From NCBI GenBank assembly GCA_002328865.1, contig DCWO01000160.1, positions 1-7,177 of the forward strand: DNA of 7,177 nt, written 5' to 3'. The position numbers were made by a program, and so were the translations under genes. The notes under the pieces were generated by a model, which saw nothing but the letters and a program-made list of their open reading frames with translations, had not been told where the DNA came from and did not search any database. The stretch comes from Dehalococcoidia bacterium UBA2160. Lineage in GTDB: Bacteria > Chloroflexota > Dehalococcoidia > Lucifugimonadales > UBA1123. Shown in pieces: positions 1 through 5,589 of this stretch (position 1 is the first letter of the stretch; the number at the start of each line of letters is the position of its first letter).

Positions 1-40
1 GCCCGTCGTCAACACCGGAACGCTGTACCAATAACCGCTC

Positions 41-253
41 ATGGCAAAGAAGAAAGCGTTCTTGCTGCGACTGGACCCGGCTGTCTTCGATTCACTGCAA
101 AGGTGGGCGGCGGACGATCTTCGCAGCGCCAACTCACAGATGGAGTATTTGCTGCGCAGGGCGTTACAGACCGCGGGCAGGTTGAACGACAACCCAGGCG
201 CCTCCGGTGGCGAAGACGAAGCACAGCGGCCGCAGGAGGCCCAGGGGTCCTGA
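41..253 (+). CDS. Arc-like ribbon-helix-helix (RHH) small protein
   Basis: This 70-residue protein looks like a small DNA-binding protein of the Arc/CopG ribbon-helix-helix type. Seen: a basic start (MAKKK), a short beta-strand (FLLRLDP, residues 7-13), a first amphipathic helix (about 14-27, with DSLQRWAADDL), a turn, and a second helix (about 30-45, SQMEYLLRRAL). From about residue 46 the tail is Gly/Glu/Gln-rich and probably disordered. Known of the family: RHH proteins dimerise through the strand, which contacts the DNA major groove, and many are antitoxins or autorepressors. Proteins with the KKKxFxLRLDP start and LLRRAL helix are usually stand-alone. No toxin gene is visible downstream, because the next gene is the convergent ABC ATPase. 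The ATG at 41 is chosen because the fold begins immediately after it. No clear Shine-Dalgarno precedes it, so leaderless translation is possible. The regulatory target is unknown. Confidence 0.8.
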   Translation: MAKKKAFLLRLDPAVFDSLQRWAADDLRSANSQMEYLLRRALQTAGRLNDNPGASGGEDEAQRPQEAQGS

Positions 254-276
254 GTGTGAGTCACGCGATCAACCGT

Positions 277-300
277 GCGTCGAAGCCGGGCAATCGACGC
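277..300. terminator. Hairpin between convergent genes, possible bidirectional terminator
   Basis: A perfect 7-bp inverted repeat (GCGTCGA at 277-283, TCGACGC at 294-300) encloses a 10-base loop. It lies in the 69-base gap between the stop of the RHH gene (253) and the stop of the ABC ATPase gene (323). The position suits a shared transcription stop for the two converging genes. Neither side has a T-run, so it is not a canonical intrinsic terminator, and the call rests on the stem and its location. A second, weaker 5-bp stem (308-312 with 320-324) overlaps the ATPase stop codon. Confidence 0.35.
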
Positions 301-322
301 CGTCAACGACCGATCGTCCCGG

Positions 323-2419
323 TCAGTTTGCAGTCGTGGCCACTACATCACGCGTGGGTGCATCGGTCTGCAGTTCGGACAATTCCGCCAGTGGAATGTG
401 GCAGTATATCTCGTGCCCTTCATCGGTTCCCGTCTGCCGCGGGGGCGGTGTCGTGTCGCAAATGTCCCCGATCTTCCTCGGGCATCTTCCAGCGAAGAAG
501 CAGCCTGTAAATGCAGCCCGAAGGGTCGGCACGGACCCTTCCAAACGAATGTGGGCAGGCTCGGCATCCGGGTCCGGAACCGGCGCCGCGGACAACAGCG
601 CCTCGGTGTACGGATGTGAAGGCACACTGAGAACAGCCTCCGATGGGCCGTACTCGGCAACATGGCCCGCGTACAAGACCAGAATGTCGTCTGAGACGTA
701 GCGCACCACGCCCAGGTCGTGTGTAATGAAGACGTAGGAGTTGCCTGACTCCAGTTGGTGTTGCTCCAACAGGTTCAACACTTGAGCTTGAACGGACACG
801 TCCAAAGACGAAACCGCTTCATCGGCAACGATGAGGTCGGGACTGGCGGCGAAGGCGCCGGCCAGTGCCACTCGCTGCTGCTGGCCTCCGCTTAGCTCCG
901 ACGGTGGTCTGTCGAGGTAGGACGGTTCGAGGCCCACGGCTTCCAGGAGTTCCTCTGCGCGTGTCCGGCTTTCGCCGCGACTCAGGCCAGCGAACTTTCT
1001 CAGCGCCCTTATGATGGAGTGTCGTATGGGCAGTTTGGGATTGAGGGAAGCGGTGGGGTTCTGGAACACCATGCGCATGGCGGCGCGCTGCTCTTCGGTC
1101 CTGTGCTGGACTCGAGCTTCCAAGTCCTGGCCGCGCAGCTCCAGCGTCCCGCCGTTTTTTGGGATCAACCCGACGATAGCTCTAGCCGCCGTGCTTTTGC
1201 CTGACCCGCTCTCTCCCACGACACCCAACGTGCGGCCTGCGCCGACCGTCATGTCCACATCCATAAGGGCGCGGACAGGTCGCCGCACCGACGGACCGAA
1301 AAACATGTACTTCTTGCGGTTTCTGCCGTAGAACTTGCGCAAGCCTTCGGCTTTCAGCACCGGCACTGGCTCCTCGGGAGCAAGCTCTTTCTGCCGTTCC
1401 TGGGCCTCCCCCCAGATGGAGGCGTCCACATCCTCGCTGAGCAGGCACCTAGTCAAGTGGCCATCGACTTCCTTCATCCTCGGAGCTTGCGTCGTGCAGG
1501 CCTCCTGCGCCAGGGGGCAACGAGGGGCGAACAGGCAGGCCTGTTCTCGTTCAAGCCCTGCGTCGAGCACCGAGCCTGGAATGCTGCTGAGTTCACGCTC
1601 TATGCCGTCGTCTCCGGGAGGCCGAGGGCAACAAGACACAAGGCCGGCTGTATACGGATGGCTCGGGTTCTTGAACAGCTCTCTCACCGGGGCCTGTTCG
1701 ACGGCTTCGCCGGCGTACATGACTGCCACGCGATCGGCGACCCTGGCGATAACGCCCAGGTTATGGCTTACAAACAGAATCCCCGCGTTCACCCTGTCTT
1801 TGAGCTCTACGACCAGGTCCAGGATCGTGGCTTCCGTGGTGACGTCCAAGCCCGTCGTGGGCTCGTCCATAATCAGGAGGTGTGGGTCGCAAGCCAACGC
1901 AATAGCAATGACGACTCGTTGCTGCATTCCGCCGCTGAGTTGGTGTGGGTAACGCCGGCCAATCGTCTCCGGGTCTGCTAGTCGAACGCTCTCAAAGAGC
2001 TCGACAGTCCGTTCTCTGACCTGGTTCTTGTCGAGGTCGAGATGTTCTCGCAGCGCCTCTTCGACCTGCGGTCCGATTCGCATTGAAGGATTTAGGGACG
2101 TTGCAGGGTCTTGATAAACCATTGCGATGCGGTTGCCGCGCAACTCACGGAGATCCGAATCTCCCATTTGGGTAATGTCCCGGCCTTCGAACAGGATAGA
2201 TCCTTCCACACGGGTAATGCCTGGCAAATAGCCCATGATCGCGTAGGCGGCGGTGGACTTGCCGCAACCCGACTCGCCCACCAAACCCAGGACTTCGCCA
2301 CGACGAATCTCGAATGACAGGTCGCGTACGGCCCGGACATCTCCTCTGGGGGTGTAGAAAGTGACCGCGAGCCCGTCTACATCTAGTAGCGGTTCTTCCG
2401 GCGTGAGTGACTGTGTCAT
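323..2419 (-). CDS. Fused dipeptide/oligopeptide-type ABC transporter ATPase (DppD-DppF-like, two nucleotide-binding domains)
   Basis: This 698-residue cytoplasmic protein carries both ATP-binding cassettes of a Dpp/Opp-type importer and should power transport through the two permeases encoded just upstream. Domain 1: Walker A GESGCGKST (48-56), Q-loop Gln103, signature LSGGMQQR (161-168), Walker B LLIMDEP (181-187), switch His219. Domain 2: Walker A GESGSGKST (402-410), Q-loop Gln453, signature LSGGQQQR (509-516), Walker B LIVADEA (529-535), His567. Both sites therefore look catalytically complete; domain 2 has Ala where Pro normally follows the catalytic Glu. Each cassette is followed by an oligopeptide-transporter C-terminal extension starting with SHPYT (253-257 and 601-605) and four spaced cysteines (295, 301, 308, 325; 640, 646, 654, 673), the pattern that binds a [4Fe-4S] cluster in DppD/DppF relatives. 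Two adjacent ATGs (2422 and 2419) are possible starts; AGGAG at 2425-2429 is better spaced for 2419. The start overlaps the stop of the preceding permease. Such fusions (YejF, GsiA) are well known. Confidence 0.95.
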   Translation of the reverse strand: MTQSLTPEEPLLDVDGLAVTFYTPRGDVRAVRDLSFEIRRGEVLGLVGESGCGKSTAAYAIMGYLPGITRVEGSILFEGRDITQMGDSDLRELRGNRIAMVYQDPATSLNPSMRIGPQVEEALREHLDLDKNQVRERTVELFESVRLADPETIGRRYPHQLSGGMQQRVVIAIALACDPHLLIMDEPTTGLDVTTEATILDLVVELKDRVNAGILFVSHNLGVIARVADRVAVMYAGEAVEQAPVRELFKNPSHPYTAGLVSCCPRPPGDDGIERELSSIPGSVLDAGLEREQACLFAPRCPLAQEACTTQAPRMKEVDGHLTRCLLSEDVDASIWGEAQERQKELAPEEPVPVLKAEGLRKFYGRNRKKYMFFGPSVRRPVRALMDVDMTVGAGRTLGVVGESGSGKSTAARAIVGLIPKNGGTLELRGQDLEARVQHRTEEQRAAMRMVFQNPTASLNPKLPIRHSIIRALRKFAGLSRGESRTRAEELLEAVGLEPSYLDRPPSELSGGQQQRVALAGAFAASPDLIVADEAVSSLDVSVQAQVLNLLEQHQLESGNSYVFITHDLGVVRYVSDDILVLYAGHVAEYGPSEAVLSVPSHPYTEALLSAAPVPDPDAEPAHIRLEGSVPTLRAAFTGCFFAGRCPRKIGDICDTTPPPRQTGTDEGHEIYCHIPLAELSELQTDAPTRDVVATTAN

Positions 2420-3369
2420 CATATCTCCTGGGAACTTGGCAGCCGCACCGCCTGTCGTACGCCATCCGTAAGCAAGTTGACCGCGATTACCAGGGAAGCC
2501 ATGGCCAAGGCCGGGGACGTCGCCGCCCATGGCGCGGTTGACAGGTGCTGACGGCTCTCGCTGACCATCAAGCCCCAGTCAGGCGTCGGTGGCTGGACGC
2601 CGAGGCCCAGAAACCCAAGGCCGGCCGTGAGAAGGAGAGCGAAGCTAACTCGTATGGACGCTTCCACTGCAACCACGGGGATAATGTTGGGCAGGATCTC
2701 ACGAAAGATGATGTATGCGGACGACTCCCCTCGGAGGCGGGCGCTCTGCACGAACTCCAAGGGTTTAATTGCAAGAGCCGCACTGCGGATGACGCGGCTG
2801 TTGTTCGGCATGAAAGCTATGCCGATGGTGATAATGACCAACCAAGATTCTTTGGACGGCCACAACTCCATGTTGATGCGCTGGGCCCCAATGTTGATCA
2901 CCAGCAACGCCAGCAACAGGCCGGGGAACGCCAGGAGTATGTCGACCCCTCGCATGATGATCTGGTCGACTTTACCCCCAATGTACCCGCTGGTCATCCC
3001 TACGATGGTGCCCAGCGTTATGCCAAGAGCAGTGCCGACAAACGATATCCAAATTATCGAGCGCGCCCCAGACACCACACGGCTCAGCACGTCACGTCCG
3101 AACTGATCCGTGCCCAACCAGTGGTCCGTCGACGGTCCTGTGAGCCTGATCTTCAGGTCTTCGCTGTCGAATTCGGTGGGGGAGTATGGCGCCAGCCAGG
3201 GGCCGAATACTGCCAGAATCAGGTGGATCATGACAATGGCGAACCCGATGCGACCCGAGTTGGTCCGCAGGACGATTGACAGCCCGCTCCGGACGCTTCG
3301 ACCGGCCGCGCCAAGCAGAGTGCTCGCGCCTCCGGGAGATGCTTGCTCGCTCATTTCCTGGATAGCCAT
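2419..3369 (-). CDS. Peptide/nickel-type ABC transporter permease, DppC family
   Basis: This 316-residue integral membrane protein is the second channel subunit, pairing with the DppB-type permease encoded just upstream. Seen: a hydrophilic cytoplasmic N-terminus (1-40) as in the OppC/DppC N-terminal domain, a first membrane helix (about 41-60), then the DppC hallmark HWLGTDQFGRDVLSR (83-97) in the first outer loop. Further hydrophobic segments lie at about 106-128, 139-161, 177-190, 229-257 and 284-302. The cytoplasmic EAA-type loop that docks on the ATPase is at about 205-228, with the core FVQSARLRGE and a following REILPN. Length and order are typical for the family, and nothing is missing. 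The start at 3369 is supported by GAGG 8 bases upstream (3378-3381) and by the TAATG overlap with the preceding stop. A second in-frame ATG at residue 6 has poorer spacing. The substrate cannot be read from the sequence. Confidence 0.95.
   Translation of the reverse strand: MAIQEMSEQASPGGASTLLGAAGRSVRSGLSIVLRTNSGRIGFAIVMIHLILAVFGPWLAPYSPTEFDSEDLKIRLTGPSTDHWLGTDQFGRDVLSRVVSGARSIIWISFVGTALGITLGTIVGMTSGYIGGKVDQIIMRGVDILLAFPGLLLALLVINIGAQRINMELWPSKESWLVIITIGIAFMPNNSRVIRSAALAIKPLEFVQSARLRGESSAYIIFREILPNIIPVVAVEASIRVSFALLLTAGLGFLGLGVQPPTPDWGLMVSESRQHLSTAPWAATSPALAMASLVIAVNLLTDGVRQAVRLPSSQEI
2425..2429 (-). promoter_or_regulatory. Ribosome binding site of the fused ATPase gene
   Basis: Read on the minus strand, AGGAG lies 5 bases before the ATG at 2419 and only 2 bases before the tandem ATG at 2422. 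This favours 2419. The site lies inside the last codons of the upstream permease gene, consistent with translational coupling. Confidence 0.6.
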
Positions 3370-5282
3370 TAGGCGAGCCTCAGCCGTGGATTGAGCACGC
3401 CGTAGGCCATGTCAGCCGCCAGGTTGCTAAAGGCGTACACAGAAGCGATGACCAGCGCGGTGGACTGGAGCAGACGGACGTCGCGAGTATCGATTGCCAT
3501 CAGCAGCAATCGCCCAACGCCCGGGTAAGCGAATACGCTTTCAACGATGATAAGCCCGCCGAACATCCAGCCGACGTTATTGGCAATGACGGTTATGGTT
3601 GGAAGCATAGCGTTAGGCAGCACGTGCCGGATCACGACTCGATGCATGGGCAAACCCTTGAGTATGGCCGCGCGGACGTAGTCGCTATTCATCACCTCAA
3701 TCACATTGGAACGCGCCATGCGCATGATGTAGGCGAACAGCGCTCCAGTCACAGTTAGGATCGGCAACACCAGTATTCCGGGTCTGTCCCAAACGCTCTC
3801 GCCAGGCAGCATGATGCTCGACGACGGGAACCAATCCAGGGTCGCTGAGAAAATCAGGATCAGCAACACACCGGTCACGAACTCAGGCAGTGAAATGGTG
3901 AGCAGGCTTCCCTGGCTCAGGATCCGGTCCAGCTTCGTGTCGGGATGCACTCCCACCCACACGCCGGCCGCGAGCGATGTCGGGACTGCCACCAGGAAGG
4001 CGGCAACGGCCAGGATGGCGGAGTTGGGCAAGTTTCGCTTAATCATCATCGAAATGGAGACGCCTGAGCGGGGGGAAATGCCCAAATCGCCCCCAAGCAG
4101 ACCCCATTCCCAGACATTGTCGTCGGAGGAGGTCCACATGGTGATCTCGCCAGACTCGTTTACGTTCATCGCGAGGTCATTCAATGGCCTGGTCGTAGGC
4201 GCCGGTTGATTGTCGTCCTCGTCTTGCCCAACCTCAAGGATCTCCTGGCGTGCCCAGGAACCTCCATTGTCTGTCGTGGTCAGAATCGTGCCGTCGACGC
4301 CAGCCACCACGCCCGCCGCGCCATTGAAGGCGATCGCCTGCAGTGCACTCGTGAGTGGCGTGCCGAAGACGAGTTGGGTCCACGAGACTCCCCCGTCTCG
4401 GCTCCGCAGCATCGCTCCATTGTCGCCTACCGCCCACGTTGTCCCATCGGCCGCAAAGTCGATGCCATTCAGTCGCGACGACGCCGATGTGGCCGACTGA
4501 CGCCAGGTGCGGCCGCCATCGTCGGTCACGAGTATCGTGCCGCCTTCCCCAACTGCAACGCCCTTGTCGACCGTGTCAAACGAGATTGCCAATAGCGTCG
4601 CGTCGACGCCTGTATCTGTCATATCCCAGGACGCGCCGCCGTCAGTGGATCGGAGCACGACTCCATCTTCACCTGCAATCCAAAGATGGGCAGCGTCCGC
4701 GAATGCGATGTCGGTCAATGCCGTTTCGATGCCGGTCTCAACCGGGGTCCACGTGGAGAGTATCTCCTCGTCACATACAGAGCCCGCGCATAGCACTTGC
4801 CCTTGCACCTCAGATTGGACTCCGCCTTCCTCGGTACGGTAGACGATGCCGGCCTCGCCGATCGCCAGTCCATTCAACTCATCCATGAATGCGATGGCGT
4901 TCAGTTTGTTCTTTGATCGAAACTGTTGGTTCCAACGGGCGCCGCCGTCTTCGGTGTTGTATATGCGCTTTTCAGAAATGGCCCATCCCGCCTTTTCAGT
5001 GACGAAGCTCGTTCTGGTGATGGGCGTGATGGTTTCCGTCCCCACAGGCTGCCATGTCGAGCCGCCGTCGGTGGATTTGAATACCGCTCCTTCACGTTCG
5101 GGCCAGCCGACAACCCAGTCCAGGTAACGAACGTGCGCGCCGCGATCCAAGCCCATTTTGTGGCGCAGGTTCTCCAGATTGCTCGGCGTGGCCTGCTGGC
5201 CAAGCAGTATTGACGCGGCGTCTCCGGGCAGAAACTCTGTGACCGAGAAGATGATCAAGGAAACGGCCACGAGTGTCACCAC
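3369..5282 (-). CDS. DppB-type ABC transporter permease with an inserted Ycf48-like beta-propeller in its first outer loop
   Basis: This is the first channel subunit of the importer, 637 residues counted from the GTG at 5282, about twice the usual length. Residues 1-60 match the DppB N-terminus: end of membrane helix 1, then FLPGDAA (17-23), GQQATP (28-33) and YLDWVVG (53-59). Family members normally continue directly to a GxLTGDLGTS-like motif; here that motif (LLGGDLGIS, 395-403) appears only after an insert of about 334 residues (61-394). The permease then resumes normally: helices at about 421-445, 456-481, 501-520, 557-585 and 604-625, with the EAA-type ATPase-contact loop at 533-556 (DYVRAAILKG, RHVLPN). 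Without the insert the core is about 303 residues, or 315 with the likely N-terminal extension, a normal DppB size. GTG 5282 is the first standard start but leaves helix 1 clipped and has no Shine-Dalgarno; see 5283-5318. The reading frame is open through both junctions, so this is not a broken gene. Confidence 0.93.
   Translation of the reverse strand: MVTLVAVSLIIFSVTEFLPGDAASILLGQQATPSNLENLRHKMGLDRGAHVRYLDWVVGWPEREGAVFKSTDGGSTWQPVGTETITPITRTSFVTEKAGWAISEKRIYNTEDGGARWNQQFRSKNKLNAIAFMDELNGLAIGEAGIVYRTEEGGVQSEVQGQVLCAGSVCDEEILSTWTPVETGIETALTDIAFADAAHLWIAGEDGVVLRSTDGGASWDMTDTGVDATLLAISFDTVDKGVAVGEGGTILVTDDGGRTWRQSATSASSRLNGIDFAADGTTWAVGDNGAMLRSRDGGVSWTQLVFGTPLTSALQAIAFNGAAGVVAGVDGTILTTTDNGGSWARQEILEVGQDEDDNQPAPTTRPLNDLAMNVNESGEITMWTSSDDNVWEWGLLGGDLGISPRSGVSISMMIKRNLPNSAILAVAAFLVAVPTSLAAGVWVGVHPDTKLDRILSQGSLLTISLPEFVTGVLLILIFSATLDWFPSSSIMLPGESVWDRPGILVLPILTVTGALFAYIMRMARSNVIEVMNSDYVRAAILKGLPMHRVVIRHVLPNAMLPTITVIANNVGWMFGGLIIVESVFAYPGVGRLLLMAIDTRDVRLLQSTALVIASVYAFSNLAADMAYGVLNPRLRLA
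3378..3381 (-). promoter_or_regulatory. Ribosome binding site of the DppC-type permease
   Basis: GAGG on the minus strand sits 8 bases before the ATG at 3369, within the last codons of the DppB-type gene. It supports the first of two nearby in-frame ATG codons as the start. Confidence 0.5.
4101..5102 (-). other. Inserted seven-bladed Ycf48/HCF136-like (BNR-type) beta-propeller domain
   Basis: Residues 61-394 of the permease (numbered from GTG 5282) hold seven copies of the DGGxxW-type blade motif, starting at residues 71, 111, 151, 213, 254, 295 and 337. Most are preceded by the strand WAVGxxGxIxxT (for example WIAGEDGVVLRST 201-213, GVAVGEGGTILVT 241-253, WAVGDNGAMLRS 283-294). This is the repeat of the PSII assembly factor Ycf48 and related sialidase-like propellers. 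The domain begins in mid-blade (GAVFKSTDGG, 65-74) and ends with a strand pair lacking its DGG half (LNDLAMNV, ITMWTSS, 367-386), so the two ends probably complete one blade together. Blade 3 has a hairpin insertion of about 23 residues with Cys165 and Cys170. An acidic linker (350-360, EVGQDEDDNQP) precedes the closing strands. Topology of the host permease puts the domain outside the membrane. Its function is unknown; ligand or protein binding is typical of such propellers. Confidence 0.88.
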
Positions 5283-5318
5283 TATCAGGGCCAGCCGGAC
5301 GACGAGGAAGCGTGCTAT
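5283..5318 (-). other. Probable true N-terminus of the DppB-type permease, starting at an ATA codon
   Basis: Twelve in-frame codons upstream of GTG 5282 encode IARFLVVRLALI, which matches the usual DppB start M-x-R-F-L-x-x-R-L and restores a full first membrane helix with cytoplasmic arginines. The first codon is ATA (5316-5318) where an ATG is expected. GGAG at 5328-5331 lies 9 bases before it. The frame is closed by TAA at 5334-5336, so no ATG further upstream can serve. Either ATA initiates translation, the CTG at 5331-5333 does (but it overlaps the GGAG), or base 5316 is a mutation or sequencing error. Confidence 0.6.
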
Positions 5319-5327
5319 GGCAAATGT

Positions 5328-5331
5328 CTCC
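5328..5331 (-). promoter_or_regulatory. Ribosome binding site of the DppB-type permease
   Basis: GGAG on the minus strand lies 9 bases before the ATA at 5318 but 45 bases before the GTG at 5282. Its spacing is what argues for a start at 5318. Confidence 0.5.
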
Positions 5332-5528
5332 AGTTATGAGCTAATTAGCCGATTGGCAGTGAACATTAAATTGAAACAGATAGCGAGGGAGTCCCGGGCA
5401 ATGGAGCCCAACAGCGATTTGTCCGCGCTTGGACCCGGTCCTGGGCAGGTCACCTGCAGGTCGCCACGGAATCGTCCCAAGGCAGTTTAGGGTGGCGGCG
5501 ATCCCCGAACAAATGATGCCCCCGCAGC

Positions 5529-5559
5529 CCCGGCCACCGACACGAAGGTCGGCGCCGGG
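5529..5559 (-). terminator. GC-rich stem-loop downstream of the solute-binding protein gene
   Basis: CCCGGC (5529-5534) pairs with GCCGGG (5554-5559) and CCGAC (5537-5541) with GTCGG (5548-5552), with a small CA/C internal loop and a 6-base terminal loop. The 11-bp stem starts 30 bases after the TAA of the binding-protein gene. What follows on the minus strand is GC-rich, without a T-run, so it is a weak intrinsic terminator at best. Hairpins in this position often protect the binding-protein mRNA end or attenuate read-through, giving more binding protein than permease. That role is inferred. Confidence 0.45.
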
Positions 5560-5589
5560 ACGCACGGGTGTATCTAGAGTTTCAGGAGT

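Larger units (their letters stand above)
5319..5589 (-). other. Gap between binding-protein gene and permease genes
   Basis: No convincing gene is found here on either strand. In the direction of transcription it holds a GC-rich hairpin (5529-5559), then a weak sigma70-like pair (TTGTTC at 5507-5512 and TAAACT at 5484-5489, 17 bases apart, 3/6 and 4/6 matches), then an AT-richer stretch (about 5341-5380) with the perfect 10-base palindrome GCTAATTAGC (5340-5349), then the permease Shine-Dalgarno. Because the other gene junctions overlap by one base, this gap marks a likely point of separate control, by partial termination, RNA processing or a second promoter. The promoter pair is too weak to call on its own. 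Confidence 0.5.

Noticed and set aside
41..253. RHH gene as the antitoxin of a toxin-antitoxin pair
   Set aside because: No partner gene follows; the next gene is convergent and belongs to the ABC cassette. A partner could only lie left of the window.
2420..2530. N-terminal extension of the ATPase by up to 37 residues to the ATG at 2530
   Set aside because: The extra residues are the out-of-frame 3' end of the DppC gene; the ATPase family start and the AGGAG site point to 2419 (or 2422).
2545..3279. Plus-strand open frame of 244 codons opposite the DppC-type permease
   Set aside because: It is the complement of a clear permease gene; the product is hydrophilic and low in recognisable motifs.
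5158..5490. Plus-strand open frame across the permease start and the gap
   Set aside because: It is half antisense to the DppB N-terminus, with no ribosome site or family resemblance.
5484..5512. Sigma70-like promoter for the permease genes (TTGTTC, 17 bases, TAAACT)
   Set aside because: Only 3/6 and 4/6 matches; such pairs arise by chance. Mentioned in the gap description but not called.
5341..5565. Minus-strand open frame of 74 codons in the gap between binding protein and permease
   Set aside because: It runs through the hairpin, has no convincing Shine-Dalgarno, no recognisable fold and an atypical composition.
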